From the NCBI RefSeq assembly GCF_021605415.1, contig NZ_WKEQ01000008.1, positions 1 through 64,000 of the forward strand: a DNA stretch of 64,000 nucleotides, read 5' to 3'. Under the pieces are notes generated by a model. The model saw only the letters and a program-made list of their open reading frames with translations. It had not been told where the DNA came from and did no database searches. Shown here one piece after another: positions 1-9,100 of this stretch. Origin of the DNA: Pseudomonas syringae. Lineage in GTDB: Bacteria; Pseudomonadota; Gammaproteobacteria; Pseudomonadales; Pseudomonadaceae. How positions within the stretch are numbered: position 1 is the first letter of the stretch; every line of letters starts with the position of its first letter. Position numbers and translations under genes: made by a program.

Positions 1-1433
1 TCAGCCTCACCGCCTGCACCGTCGGCCCGGATTTCCAGAAACCCGCAGCCACACCCATCGCCGACTGGGCGAAACCCGCCCAGCCCGCCCCCGGCCAAAC
101 CGTCAGCGAACCACTGAACGAGCGCTGGTGGGAAGTTTTCCACGACCCGCAACTCTCGGCCCTGACCCAGCGCGCATTGAACAGCAACCTGGATTTGAAA
201 CGCGCCAGCAGTCGCCTGCAACAAAGCCGCGCCGCGCGCCAGGTCGTCACTGCCGATCGCTATCCGTCAACCGCCGCCACCGGCAGTTACGCACGCAAAC
301 GAAACAGCGGCGAAGGTTTGAGCGATCCTTCCGGACACGACGGCGACTCTGCGTTCAATCTGTGGGATGCCGGATTCTCCGCGTCATGGGAACTGGATTT
401 CTGGGGCCGCGTGCGCCGGGAAGCCGAAGCTGCCGACGCCAGCCTGGAAGTCGCGGAAAATGACCGTCGTGGCGTGCTGCTCGCCGTGCTCGCCGATACC
501 GCGCAAAACTATATCCAACTGCGGGGCGTGCAAAACACCCGGGCGGTCACCGAGCAAAACCTCGATGTCGCGCGTCACAGCCTCAAGCTGTCGCAGCTGC
601 GCCTGGCCGACGGCGTGGCGACCGACCTCGACGTGGCCGAAGCCGCCGCACAAGTCGCGACCATCGAAGCGCGGCTGCCAGCGCTGGAGCAGCGCCAGTC
701 GCAATTGGTCAATGCCATCAGCTTGTTGATGGGCGAACCGCCGCAAGCGCTCGCCAAAGATTTATCCACAGACGGCCCGGTGCCGACGTCACCGCTCAGG
801 GTTGCCATAGGCCTGCCGTCGCAACTGGCCGAACGCCGCCCTGACATCCGCCAGGCGGAAGCGGCGCTGCATGCCGCTACGGCGAACATCGGTGTCGCGA
901 AAGGCGACTTTTACCCTCGCATTACCTTGTCCGGCAACCTCGGTTCGCAAGCGATGCAGCTGAGCGACTTCGGCTCCTGGGGCTCCCGCGCTTTCGGCAT
1001 CGGCCCGCAATTCAGTCTTCCTCTATTCGACGGCGGCCGTCTGCGTGGCGTCTTGCATTTGCGCGAAGCCCAGCAGCAGGACGCGGCGATTGCCTATCAG
1101 CAAACCGTGCTGCGCGCCTGGCATGAAATCGACGATCAACTGACCGCCTACAACGCCAGCCAACGCCGCGCCGACAGCCTCGCCGAGGCCGTGCGCCAGA
1201 ACCAGATCGCTCTGCGCACCGCGCAACAGCAATACGTCGAAGGCGTGGTCGATTTCGTCAACGTCCTCACAGTACAAGGCGCACTGCTCGCGACGCAGGA
1301 ACAATGGGTGGAGAGCTCCACCGGCGTTTCGCTGGCGATGGTCGGGTTGTATAAGGCGTTGGGTGGTGGATGGGAGTCGGTTTATCCGATCACACTCCAC
1401 CGATGGTCAAGACTTTCATTCGGCTGTTTATGA
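1..1433 (+). CDS. Outer-membrane efflux lipoprotein, NodT/OprM family (5' end outside window)
   Basis: This is the outer-membrane channel of a tripartite efflux system, expected to form a trimeric beta-barrel with a periplasmic alpha-tunnel. The open frame (third frame) is already open at the window edge and reads SLTACTVGPDF, a lipobox with cysteine, so only a few codons of signal peptide are missing. Two OEP repeats follow; the ALGGGWE motif near the end is typical of the NodT subfamily. The inner-membrane and adaptor partners must lie to the left. The last residues after GGGWE (about 18) look like a run-on tail. The family is certain; the substrate cannot be told. Confidence 0.92.
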   Translation, partial: SLTACTVGPDFQKPAATPIADWAKPAQPAPGQTVSEPLNERWWEVFHDPQLSALTQRALNSNLDLKRASSRLQQSRAARQVVTADRYPSTAATGSYARKRNSGEGLSDPSGHDGDSAFNLWDAGFSASWELDFWGRVRREAEAADASLEVAENDRRGVLLAVLADTAQNYIQLRGVQNTRAVTEQNLDVARHSLKLSQLRLADGVATDLDVAEAAAQVATIEARLPALEQRQSQLVNAISLLMGEPPQALAKDLSTDGPVPTSPLRVAIGLPSQLAERRPDIRQAEAALHAATANIGVAKGDFYPRITLSGNLGSQAMQLSDFGSWGSRAFGIGPQFSLPLFDGGRLRGVLHLREAQQQDAAIAYQQTVLRAWHEIDDQLTAYNASQRRADSLAEAVRQNQIALRTAQQQYVEGVVDFVNVLTVQGALLATQEQWVESSTGVSLAMVGLYKALGGGWESVYPITLHRWSRLSFGCL

Positions 1434-1482
1434 GTAATTGTTTGAAACATTGCATTTCCGTTAACCGAAGGTCTGTCGCAAC

Positions 1483-2241
1483 CTAAGATTTGTCCGACAA
1501 ATCCGCCATCCCCTTGAGCAATTCAATCGGCAGCGGAAAAACAATGGTCGAACTCTTGTCGCCCGCGATCGAGCTCAATGTCTGCATGTAGCGCAACTGC
1601 ATCGCGCCGGGTTGGCGGCCGAGCATTTCGGCCGCTTGCATGAGTTTTTCCGAGGCCTGCAATTCGCCCTCTGCATGGATGACTTTGGCGCGGCGTTCGC
1701 GTTCGGCTTCGGCCTGGCGAGCGATGGCGCGGATCATCGATTCATTAAGGTCGACGTGCTTGATTTCGACGTTGGCGACCTTGATGCCCCACGCATCGGT
1801 CTGGGCGTCGAGCACTTGCTGGATGTCGATGTTCAACTGCTCGCGCTCGGCCAGCAGTTCGTCGAGTTCATGTTTGCCAAGCACTGCACGCAGGGTGGTC
1901 TGGGCGAGTTGGCTGGTGGCGGAGAGAAAGTCTTCGACCTGAATAATTGCCTTCTGTGGATCGAGCACGCGGAAGTACAGCACCGCGTTGACCTTCACTG
2001 ATACGTTGTCGCGGGTGATGACGTCCTGGGCCGGCACATCAAGGACGATGGTGCGCAGATCGACCCGTACCATTTGCTGCACCACTGGAATCAACAGAAT
2101 CAGCCCCGGCCCTTTGACTTGCCAAAAACGCCCGAGCTGAAACACCACGCCGCGCTCATATTCACGCAGGATGCGAAACGTCGAGCCCGCCAGGGCGATC
2201 AACAGCAACAGCAGCGCGACAAAACCGATTTGCAAACCCAT
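1483..2241 (-). CDS. Slipin/stomatin-family SPFH (band 7) membrane protein
   Basis: A 252-aa membrane-anchored SPFH protein. It has one N-terminal hydrophobic segment (about residues 3-22), followed by the band-7 signature VFQLGRF...GPGLILLIP and the [20 protein letters not shown] stretch, then a charged helical region ([18 protein letters not shown]) and a PLPIELLKG tail. Slipins oligomerise on the membrane and are known to act with NfeD proteins in membrane or protein quality control. It lies 2 bp downstream of the NfeD-like gene on the same strand, so the two form an operon. No protease gene is fused or adjacent. Confidence 0.93.
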   Translation of the reverse strand: MGLQIGFVALLLLLIALAGSTFRILREYERGVVFQLGRFWQVKGPGLILLIPVVQQMVRVDLRTIVLDVPAQDVITRDNVSVKVNAVLYFRVLDPQKAIIQVEDFLSATSQLAQTTLRAVLGKHELDELLAEREQLNIDIQQVLDAQTDAWGIKVANVEIKHVDLNESMIRAIARQAEAERERRAKVIHAEGELQASEKLMQAAEMLGRQPGAMQLRYMQTLSSIAGDKSSTIVFPLPIELLKGMADLSDKS

Positions 2242-2243
2242 TT

Positions 2244-2774
2244 CTACTCTCCGAACGACGCCGCATCAGCTGCGGCCACTTGCAGCAGCAAGCCCTTGCG
2301 ACCCACCACGCGCACCGTTTGCCCGGTGTGCAATGGCGTGGTGCTCGACACTTGCCAGCGTTCTCCTTGCAATTGCACCCAGCCGTTGCGGGCATCGCCC
2401 GGCTGTACGGTGATGACATCGGTGATGCTATCGACCAGACCGGCATCGCCGCTCACCGCGTGGCGCGGCCGGGTCTTCAGGGCGCGAACCAACAGCACAA
2501 CCAGTAATACTGCACTGACCAGACCGAGACCGATCATCATCGGCACCGGCAATTCGGTATTGGTCAAAATCAGCGCGCCGATCACGAACATCACAATGCC
2601 GCCCAAGCCGATCAACCCGTAATTGGGCAACGCGGCTTCGGCAATCAGAAACACGACGCCCAGGGTAATCAGCCACAGCCCGACAGGACTGGCGGCGGCA
2701 AGCGAAATCTCGGCGGCAAAAGCAGGCCCGCTCATCAACAGGAACAGAGCAAGCGCGTAGCAACGGGTGTTCAC
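2244..2774 (-). CDS. NfeD-family membrane protein (short form)
   Basis: A 176-aa protein with an N-terminal signal-like segment (residues 1-20, ending AFA-AE), then several hydrophobic helices (about 31-95) with the NfeD pattern [14 protein letters not shown], then a C-terminal soluble OB-fold-like domain (about 115-170, [21 protein letters not shown]). It lacks the N-terminal ClpP-like serine protease domain of long NfeD forms. Gene order NfeD then slipin, with a 2-bp gap, is the usual arrangement. The start ATG at 2774 is preceded by a GGAGGG-like region on the minus strand. Confidence 0.9.
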   Translation of the reverse strand: MNTRCYALALFLLMSGPAFAAEISLAAASPVGLWLITLGVVFLIAEAALPNYGLIGLGGIVMFVIGALILTNTELPVPMMIGLGLVSAVLLVVLLVRALKTRPRHAVSGDAGLVDSITDVITVQPGDARNGWVQLQGERWQVSSTTPLHTGQTVRVVGRKGLLLQVAAADAASFGE

Positions 2775-2987
2775 GTGACCCTCCGCGAGCGTCGTGTCTT
2801 TCCCTAAGTCTAGTTGACCCTGTGGCTGGTTGAATTGTGATCAATTAAGAACGCGGCCAGTGGGCGGATATTGCTTCGCCGTCGTCGAGTCGGACTAGAC
2901 TTTGCGGGGCACGCGCTTCGCGTAACCGGTAGGAGCGAGGCTTGCCCGCGAAAAATTCCGAAATCACACCATCGTCAGGAGCCCGAC

Positions 2988-3269
2988 ATGGAAAACCCGA
3001 CACACAGCTTGCCGGAACTATTCAAACAACTTGGGCTGGATGACGACGCAAAAAGCATCGATCAATTCATCGCCAGCCATTCGCCTCTGAAACCTGAATT
3101 GCATCTGGCAGACGCGTTTTTCTGGTCGGAAAGCCAGGCGCAGTTGTTGCGTGAGGAAATTCTCGATGACGCGGATTGGGCGGAGGTGGTGGATCAGTTG
3201 AATGTGATGTTGCGTAAGGGGCGCGATGAAGAGCGTCACCGTGTGGCAGGCCACAGTCGGGCTGTGTGA
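2988..3269 (+). CDS. DUF2789 family small protein
   Basis: A 93-aa acidic, soluble, helical protein beginning MENPTHSLPELFKQLGL, which I recognise as the DUF2789 family of unknown function in Pseudomonas. The ATG is preceded by CAGGAGCCCGAC, a good ribosome-binding site; an upstream extension in the same frame has no such signal. The C-terminal end (about RHRVAGHSRAV) runs 34 bp into the 3' end of the convergent toxin gene, so the last 10 or so residues may be a later extension. No function is proposed. Confidence 0.85.
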   Translation: MENPTHSLPELFKQLGLDDDAKSIDQFIASHSPLKPELHLADAFFWSESQAQLLREEILDDADWAEVVDQLNVMLRKGRDEERHRVAGHSRAV

Positions 3270-3517
3270 ACCAGCGCCAGAATCCAAATCGCATCCGGTT
3301 CCAGTTGGTATACAAGGCGATAACTCGGATGCGGAATGATTTCGCGAGTACCGACAACGATGCCGGCCGGGCCGCACTCGGGGTTTCGTGATATTTGCGA
3401 AGTCGCTGCGCTGAAACGCAAGTCCATGTCGATGGCTGCTTTTGGGTTTACAGCATTGAGGTAGTCCCAGATATTTTCGCGATCTTGCGCGGCGGTTGGC
3501 GTCCAGATAATCCTCAT
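3236..3517 (-). CDS. RelE/ParE-family toxin of a type II toxin-antitoxin system
   Basis: A 93-aa protein with the RelE/ParE fold pattern: an N-terminal beta strand (MRIIWTPTAAQDRENIWDYL), a two-helix hairpin, then GTREIIPHPSYRLVYQLEPDAIWILALVHTARLWP, where the Arg-Leu-Val-Tyr strand and the terminal H-x-R-x-x-P motif are typical. Family members are either ribosome-dependent mRNases (RelE) or gyrase inhibitors (ParE); sequence alone does not decide, though the ending favours ParE-like. Its ATG overlaps the antitoxin stop by 4 bp, so translation is coupled. Its 3' end overlaps the convergent DUF2789 gene by 34 bp. Confidence 0.88.
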   Translation of the reverse strand: MRIIWTPTAAQDRENIWDYLNAVNPKAAIDMDLRFSAATSQISRNPECGPAGIVVGTREIIPHPSYRLVYQLEPDAIWILALVHTARLWPATR

Positions 3518-3792
3518 TCTTGGTGATCTGCCCGCCTGCGCCTGGCGGCGAATTGTGCTTCAACTTCTTCATTGGACAGGCCTTCGCCTGCTCGAAGCGA
3601 AGACCGGCCGACTTCCACTTTTTCATGCAAAAAATCTTCGTACGCGCGCGCGTTTTGTTGGGTCTGAACGAACTGGCGCATCATTTCTCGCATTATTTGC
3701 GAAGCGGGACGATGTGCGGCTTCTGCCTCAGCCATAAATTGTTCGCGCAACTCAGATTCGAGTTTCATGGTGAAAACCGCTTGTTTTGACAT
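3514..3792 (-). CDS. Antitoxin partner of the RelE/ParE toxin
   Basis: A 92-aa protein, MSKQAVFTMKLESELREQF at the N-terminus, with a ribbon-helix-helix-like DNA-binding half (residues 1-45, EAEAAHRPASQIMREMMRQF) and an acidic/basic C-terminal half ending RRRRADHQE that would wrap the toxin. The ATG at 3792 is chosen because GAGGAATGGATA precedes it; the longer open frame reads through the AT-rich promoter. Upstream are the similar blocks GTATATAC and GTACATAC separated by 7 bp, a likely auto-repression operator. It is the first gene of the pair, as usual for type II modules. Confidence 0.87.
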   Translation of the reverse strand: MSKQAVFTMKLESELREQFMAEAEAAHRPASQIMREMMRQFVQTQQNARAYEDFLHEKVEVGRSSLRAGEGLSNEEVEAQFAARRRRADHQE

Positions 3793-3895
3793 TATCCATT
3801 CCTCGTGTATGTACAGACAAAGTATATACGGCGTCAGTACTCTTTTTGTGTTGGAAATTACCTTCCGCGACCAGCGGAAATTTTGTTTCAAAACT

Positions 3896-3942
3896 TGACG
3901 AAATTTCCCTCTCAATGCCATATTGATAGTTAGCAAACTAAC
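3896..3942 (+). promoter_or_regulatory. Promoter and palindromic operator of the MarR efflux operon
   Basis: TTGACG at 3896-3901 and CATATT at 3919-3924 form a plausible -35/-10 pair with 17-bp spacing. The perfect inverted repeat GTTAG-CAAA-CTAAC at 3929-3942 lies at the expected transcription start. MarR proteins are known to repress their own operons through such operators, so autorepression is inferred. Confidence 0.55.
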
Positions 3943-3947
3943 AGTGT

Positions 3948-4415
3948 GTGCATTTTTCCGTGCCGAATAACCTCGACGCTCTCCAGATGAACATCAGCAG
4001 TGCCATGGTGGTGGCCGCCAGGCATTGGCGGAAGATCTGCCAGACGACGCTGGTCAACTATGGAATTTCCGAAGCCTGCGCCGTCCCGCTCTTGATGATC
4101 GGGCGCCTGGGTGAGGGCGTGCGCCAGGTGACGGTCGCGCAAGCGGCGGGGATGGAGAGTCCGTCTCTAGTGCGCTTGCTGGATCAGCTGTGTCATTCGG
4201 GTTACGTCTGCCGCACCGAAGACTCTCATGATCGCCGCGCCAAATGCCTGAGCCTGACCGACACTGGACGTGAACTGGTGCAAGCCGTCGAAGCCGAACT
4301 GGTTCGGCTGCGTCAGGAAGTGCTGGAAGGTATAGAACAGAGCGATCTGGAAGCGGCCTTGCGAGTCCTCAAGGCGTTTGAATCGGCGAATCCTCCTTCG
4401 GTATTCAATTCTTGA
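3948..4415 (+). CDS. MarR-family transcriptional regulator of the efflux operon
   Basis: A 155-aa winged-helix protein. The central region (about residues 60-105: VTVAQAAGMESPSLVRLLDQL then RTEDSHDRRAKCLSLTDTGREL) carries the MarR recognition helix and the wing with the conserved D-x-R-x-K/R motif. The start is uncertain: GTG at 3948, GTG at 3960 or ATG at 3987 are all possible and none has a strong ribosome-binding site. Its TGA overlaps the next gene's TTG by 4 bp, so it is co-transcribed with the efflux genes and probably represses them until an aromatic ligand binds. Confidence 0.9.
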   Translation: MHFSVPNNLDALQMNISSAMVVAARHWRKICQTTLVNYGISEACAVPLLMIGRLGEGVRQVTVAQAAGMESPSLVRLLDQLCHSGYVCRTEDSHDRRAKCLSLTDTGRELVQAVEAELVRLRQEVLEGIEQSDLEAALRVLKAFESANPPSVFNS

Positions 4416-6484
4416 ACGGTTTTTTCACCGGCATGCCCCCCGCGCGCGACTGGTTTTACGGCGTTCGCACCTTCGCCGCATCGATGATTGCGCTGTATAT
4501 CGCCATGCTCATGCAGATGCCGCGTCCTTATTGGGCGATGGCCACGGTGTATATCGTTTCCAGCCCGTTCGTCGGCCCGACCAGTTCGAAGGCCTTGTAC
4601 CGCGCCGTCGGCACTTTTCTTGGTGCGGCGGCGGCGGTTTTTTTCGTGCCGATGTTTGTCCAGAGCCCTTATGTGCTGGTGGTGGTCATCGCATTGTGGA
4701 CGGGGATTCTGCTGTTCCTGTCCTTGCATTTGCGCACGGCCAACAGCTACGCATTGATGCTTGCCGGTTACACCTTGCCGCTGATTGCCTTGCCGGTCGT
4801 GGATAACCCACTGGCGGTGTGGGACGTGGCGGAAGCGCGTACCGAAGAGATTTTCCTCGGCATCGCCGTGGCGGCGGTGGTGGGGGCGATGTTCTGGCCG
4901 CGCCGCTTGGCGCCGGTCTTTAACGACGCGGTGGGCAAATGGTTCGCCGATGCGTCGACTTACAGCCTGCGCTTTCTCAGCCGCAACGTGCAGCCGGAGG
5001 AAGTCAGCGCGTTGCGCGGGGCCATGGTCGCCAGTTTCAACAGCCTCGAATTGATGATTGGCCAGTTGCCTCACGAAGGCACGCGACCGCAGACCGTGCG
5101 CAACACCAAGGAACTGCGCGGGCGGATGATTCACTTGCTGCCGGTGATCGATGCCCTCGACGATGCGCTTTACGCCCTGGAACGACGCACGCCGGAGTGG
5201 GTGGACAAGTTCGCGCCGCTGCTCAGCGCGACAACCGAGTGGCTCAACCACAAGGACGCCGATCTTGATCGCTGGCGAGCGCTTAAAGATCAGCTCGAGG
5301 CCCGGCAGCCAAGCGTCGAAGCGCTGGAAGATCGTAAGCAACTGCTGTTCTCTAACGCCTTGTATCGCCTCGGCGAGTGGATCGATTTGTGGCAGGACTG
5401 TCGCAGCTTGCAAAACGCAATTCTCTGCGAGCGTCAGGACAGCTGGCGGGCGGTTTATCGGCATTGGCGGCTTGGGCGTTTGTCGCCGTTTCTTGATCGC
5501 GGGCTGATGCTGTATTCGGTCGCATCGACCATCCTGGCGATCATTGTCGCGTCGGTTCTGTGGATTCTGCTCGGCTGGACGGATGGCGGCAGCGCAGTGA
5601 TCCTGGCGGCGGTGGCGTGCAGTTTCTTTGCCTCGATGGACGATCCGGCACCGCAGATTTACCGGTTCTTTTTCTGGACAGGCATGTCGGTGCTGTTCGC
5701 CAGTCTTTACCTGTTTCTGGTGCTGCCGAACCTGCATGACTTTCCCATGCTGGTGCTGGCCTTCGCGGTGCCGTTCATCTGCGTCGGCACGCTTACGGTG
5801 CAGCCGCGTTTTTACCTTGGCATGCTGCTGACGCTGGTCAACACGTCGTCGTTCATCAGCATTCAGGGCGCCTATGACGCGGACTTTTTCGCGTTCGCCA
5901 ACGCTAATCTGGCAGGCCCGGTCGGTTTGCTGTTCGCGTTTATCTGGACGCTGATTGCCCGGCCGTTCGGCGCCGAATTGGCAGCCAAGCGCCTGACCCG
6001 TTTCAGCTGGAAAGACATCGTCAATATGACTGAACCTGCGAGCCTCGCCGAACATCGGCATCTCGGTGTGCAGATGCTCGACCGTTTGATGCAGCACCTT
6101 CCGCGTCTGGCCATGACCGGCCAAGACACCGGCGCCGCACTGCGCGAAGTGCGCGTGGCGCTCAACCTTCTTGATTTGCTGGCCTACACGCCACGGGCGC
6201 ACGGCTTGCCGCGAACGTTATTGCAGCAGGTGGTTGCCGAAGTCGGTGCATATTTCAAGGCGTGCCTGAAGGCCGGCGAGCGCTTGCCGGCGCCGAGTCC
6301 GTTGCTGATGACGCTTGATCGAACCCGCCGAGCCCTTAATGGCCACTGCGATGACGTAACCCGTCTGCATCTGCTGCATGCCCTGAGCGGCTTGCGTCTG
6401 GCCTTGTTGCCCGGAGTCGAATTTGTCGGCACCGCCGAACCCGAAGAACCGCTGCCCCATGGCATCGATGGAGCGCCCCTATGA
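4412..6484 (+). CDS. FUSC-family (AaeB-like) inner-membrane efflux protein
   Basis: A 690-aa inner-membrane transporter of the fusaric-acid-resistance/aromatic-acid exporter family. Two hydrophobic blocks of about five helices each (roughly residues 18-165 and 365-515) flank a soluble helical domain (about 170-355), with a cytoplasmic C-terminal domain. The known E. coli relative AaeB exports aromatic carboxylic acids with adaptor AaeA. The TTG start overlaps the MarR stop; ATG at 4433 (MPPARDW) is an alternative without a clear ribosome-binding site. It is followed with 4-bp overlaps by DUF1656, HlyD and NodT genes, giving a complete tripartite pump. Confidence 0.92.
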   Translation: MNGFFTGMPPARDWFYGVRTFAASMIALYIAMLMQMPRPYWAMATVYIVSSPFVGPTSSKALYRAVGTFLGAAAAVFFVPMFVQSPYVLVVVIALWTGILLFLSLHLRTANSYALMLAGYTLPLIALPVVDNPLAVWDVAEARTEEIFLGIAVAAVVGAMFWPRRLAPVFNDAVGKWFADASTYSLRFLSRNVQPEEVSALRGAMVASFNSLELMIGQLPHEGTRPQTVRNTKELRGRMIHLLPVIDALDDALYALERRTPEWVDKFAPLLSATTEWLNHKDADLDRWRALKDQLEARQPSVEALEDRKQLLFSNALYRLGEWIDLWQDCRSLQNAILCERQDSWRAVYRHWRLGRLSPFLDRGLMLYSVASTILAIIVASVLWILLGWTDGGSAVILAAVACSFFASMDDPAPQIYRFFFWTGMSVLFASLYLFLVLPNLHDFPMLVLAFAVPFICVGTLTVQPRFYLGMLLTLVNTSSFISIQGAYDADFFAFANANLAGPVGLLFAFIWTLIARPFGAELAAKRLTRFSWKDIVNMTEPASLAEHRHLGVQMLDRLMQHLPRLAMTGQDTGAALREVRVALNLLDLLAYTPRAHGLPRTLLQQVVAEVGAYFKACLKAGERLPAPSPLLMTLDRTRRALNGHCDDVTRLHLLHALSGLRLALLPGVEFVGTAEPEEPLPHGIDGAPL

Positions 6485-6690
6485 TTGGTGATCTGGATGT
6501 CAGCGGCATTTTCCTGCCGACCCTGCTGATACTGATGGGCATCACATACCTGCTGTTTTTGCTGGTGCACGGCGTGCTCACCCGCCTGCACTTTTACCGT
6601 CTGGTCTGGCACCGGGCATTGTTCAATGTGGCTCTCTACGCCTTGCTGCTGGGCGCCGTGGATTCACTCAGCCGATACCTGATGACATGA
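6481..6690 (+). CDS. DUF1656 (AaeX-like) small membrane protein
   Basis: A 69-aa protein with two hydrophobic helices (about residues 9-29 and 45-63), starting MIGDLDVSGIFLPTLL. DUF1656 proteins regularly sit between FUSC and HlyD genes, as AaeX does in E. coli, and are thought to be accessory parts of the pump. Both ends overlap neighbours by 4 bp (ATGA), indicating coupled translation. Confidence 0.9.
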   Translation: MIGDLDVSGIFLPTLLILMGITYLLFLLVHGVLTRLHFYRLVWHRALFNVALYALLLGAVDSLSRYLMT

Positions 6691-7565
6691 AAAAACCGTT
6701 TTTGACCATCGGTCGCGTGGTGTTGACCTTACTCATCGTGACTTTCGCCGTTGTCGTGGTCTGGCGCATGGTGATGTATTACATGTTTGCGCCATGGACA
6801 CGCGACGGCCACATCCGCGCTGACATCGTGCAAATCGCCCCGGACGTGTCCGGGCTGATCCAGCAGGTCGAAGTGAAGGACAACCAATGGGTGAAACGCG
6901 GCCAAGTGCTGTTCAGCATCGATCAGGATCGTTTCAAACTGGCCCTGCGCCAGGCCAGGGCCGCACTCTCCGACCGCGAAGAAACCCTCGCCCAGGCGCA
7001 GCGTGAAGCCAAGCGTAACCGTGGCCTCGGCAATCTGGTGCCCGCCGAGCAGTTGGAAGAAAGCCAGTCCCGCGTGGCCCGGGCGCAATCGGCGCTGGCC
7101 GAAGCGCGGGTGACCGTCGACAGTGCCCAACTCAACCTCGACCGCTCGGTGATCCGCAGCCCGGTGGATGGCTACGTCAACGACCGCGCGCCGCGTTCGC
7201 AGGAATTCGTCACCGCCGGGCGCCCGGTGCTGTCCGTGGTGGACAGCAATTCTTTCCACATCGACGGTTACTTTGAAGAAACCAAACTCGATGGCATCCA
7301 CGTCGGCCAAAGCGTCGACATTCGCGTGATCGGCGACAACGCGCGATTGCGCGGCCACGTCGACAGCATCGTCGCCGGCATCGAAGACCGTGATCGCAGC
7401 AGTGGCAGCAACTTGCTGCCCAACGTCAATCCGGCGTTCAGTTGGGTGCGTCTGGCCCAGCGAATCCCGGTGCGCATCGCCTTTGATGATGTGCCGGCGG
7501 ATTTCCGCATGATCGCCGGGCGTACGGCCACGGTGTCGATCATCGACGATCAGGAGCCGAAATGA
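6687..7565 (+). CDS. HlyD-family periplasmic adaptor (AaeA/EmrA-like)
   Basis: A 292-aa membrane-fusion protein. One N-terminal TM segment (about residues 8-32) is followed by the biotinyl-lipoyl half motif VSGLIQQVEVKDNQWVKRGQ, a short coiled-coil hairpin (about 75-145), the second lipoyl half (RSPVDGYVNDRAP) and a beta-barrel domain. It should bridge the FUSC inner-membrane protein and the NodT outer-membrane channel. Start and stop overlap adjacent genes by 4 bp. Confidence 0.93.
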   Translation: MKKPFLTIGRVVLTLLIVTFAVVVVWRMVMYYMFAPWTRDGHIRADIVQIAPDVSGLIQQVEVKDNQWVKRGQVLFSIDQDRFKLALRQARAALSDREETLAQAQREAKRNRGLGNLVPAEQLEESQSRVARAQSALAEARVTVDSAQLNLDRSVIRSPVDGYVNDRAPRSQEFVTAGRPVLSVVDSNSFHIDGYFEETKLDGIHVGQSVDIRVIGDNARLRGHVDSIVAGIEDRDRSSGSNLLPNVNPAFSWVRLAQRIPVRIAFDDVPADFRMIAGRTATVSIIDDQEPK

Positions 7566-9007
7566 GCAAGGCATCAGGGTTGGCGGTGGCCGGACTGGGC
7601 CTGATGCTGTCGGCCTGCCAGGTGGTCGGGCCGGATTATCATTTGCCAGAAGCGGCGGCGGTGCATCGCGCCGATCTTCAGGGTGAACTGGCGGCCAACA
7701 ATAATGTGGTTTCGGCGCCGGTGCCGGGGGACTGGTGGCGGTTGTATCAGGATCCGCGGCTGGATCAATTGGTGCAGCAGGCCATGGCATCCAACACCGA
7801 CCTGCGCGTGGCGGCAGCCAATATTTCCCGGGCTCGCGCCCAGGTCGATGAAGCCGAAGCGGCGGGCGGCTGGAGCGGTGGCGTAAAAATCGGCGCCCAG
7901 CGTTTGCAGGAATCCGGCGAAGCATTTTTGCTGGCCGATAAAGTGCCGGTGGCCAATGTCGGCGATATCGGTATCACCACTTCTTACCAGTTCGACCTGT
8001 TCGGCACGTTGCAGCGCGGGATCGAAGCGGCCAAGGCCAACGCCGATGCCACGCAGGCGGCGGCGGACACGGCGCGGATCACGCTGGTGGCCGATGTCGT
8101 ACGCGCCTACACGCAAGTCTGCGCCGCCAACGAAGAGCGCGAGATTGCCGAGCATTCGTTGGATCTTCAGGCGCAAAGTACCCGCCTGACTCAACGCTTG
8201 CGCGACGCTGGGCGCGGCGATGAAACCCAAGTCACCCGTTCCGAAACCCAATTCAAATCCTTGCGTGCCGATCTGCCGCGCTATGAAGCGGCGCGTCAGG
8301 CCGGGTTGTTCCGTTTATCGATGCTGCTGGCCAAGCCAGTCGATCAGCTGCCCGCTGGCACTCGTGATTGCGCCGAACTGCCGAAAATCGCCCAGTTGCT
8401 TCCGGTCGGCGACGGCGCCACGCTGCTCAAGCGCCGCCCTGATGTGCGTCAGGCTGAACGGCGCTTGGCGGCGGCGACTGCCGGTATTGGCATCGCCACG
8501 GGCGAGTTGTATCCAGACATCAGCATTGGTGCGACGGTCGGCACCGTCGGTATTCTGGAAAATCTCGGCAAACCCGCCACCAACCGCTGGGGTTTCGGCC
8601 CGTTGCTGAGCTGGACGGTGCCGTCCAACGGTTCTCGTGCTCGCATCCGTGAAGCCGAAGCCGCCACTCAGGGCGCGCTGGCGCATTTCGATGGCGTGGT
8701 GCTCAACGCGATTCGCGAAACCCAGACCGGCCTCGCTCAGTACAGCGCCCTGCTGCAACGCCGCGACGCGCTGGCCGATGCCGATCAGTCGGCAAAACTG
8801 GCCGCTGACCAGACCCATCGCTTCTTTCAGGCTGGCCGCGCGTCATTCCTCGCCGACCTGCAAGCGACCCGCACCTACACCGATGTAGAGGCGCAACTGG
8901 CCGCTGCCAATACGCAAGTCGCGATGAGCCAGATCGATTTATTCCTGGCCCTTGGCGGCGGTTGGGAAAGCGGACGAACGAACGCGTCGAATCCCGGCAA
9001 ACCCTGA
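7562..9007 (+). CDS. Outer-membrane efflux lipoprotein, NodT family
   Basis: A 481-aa outer-membrane channel. The signal peptide ends in a lipobox LMLSAC (Cys at about 19), followed by QVVGPDYHLP typical of OprM/NodT lipoproteins, two OEP repeats (TRITLVADVVRAYTQ and the second around IRETQTGLAQYSALL) and the ending LALGGGWE. It is the last gene of the MarR-FUSC-DUF1656-HlyD-NodT operon and completes the pump. It is paralogous to the lipoprotein at the left window edge but clearly diverged. Confidence 0.93.
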   Translation: MSKASGLAVAGLGLMLSACQVVGPDYHLPEAAAVHRADLQGELAANNNVVSAPVPGDWWRLYQDPRLDQLVQQAMASNTDLRVAAANISRARAQVDEAEAAGGWSGGVKIGAQRLQESGEAFLLADKVPVANVGDIGITTSYQFDLFGTLQRGIEAAKANADATQAAADTARITLVADVVRAYTQVCAANEEREIAEHSLDLQAQSTRLTQRLRDAGRGDETQVTRSETQFKSLRADLPRYEAARQAGLFRLSMLLAKPVDQLPAGTRDCAELPKIAQLLPVGDGATLLKRRPDVRQAERRLAAATAGIGIATGELYPDISIGATVGTVGILENLGKPATNRWGFGPLLSWTVPSNGSRARIREAEAATQGALAHFDGVVLNAIRETQTGLAQYSALLQRRDALADADQSAKLAADQTHRFFQAGRASFLADLQATRTYTDVEAQLAAANTQVAMSQIDLFLALGGGWESGRTNASNPGKP

Positions 9008-9035
9008 GGCCGTTGCTATGCTTTGAAATACTGAG

Positions 9036-9063
9036 AGGGCGCCACGCGCAACGCGCCTTTTCA
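9036..9063 (+). terminator. Probable terminator of the efflux operon
   Basis: GGGCGC and GCGCC arms around CACGCGCAAC are followed by TTTT, 30 bp after the NodT stop. The short U-run makes it a modest intrinsic terminator. Confidence 0.5.
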
Positions 9064-9100
9064 GTGCTCAAGGCTTGTGCAGGTCTGGGGGAAACCAATA

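Noticed and set aside
4313..6202. A 629-codon frame on the minus strand opposite the FUSC gene
   Set aside because: It is rich in Arg/His/Gln with no domain, typical of a shadow frame in GC-rich DNA; the + strand FUSC gene is certain.
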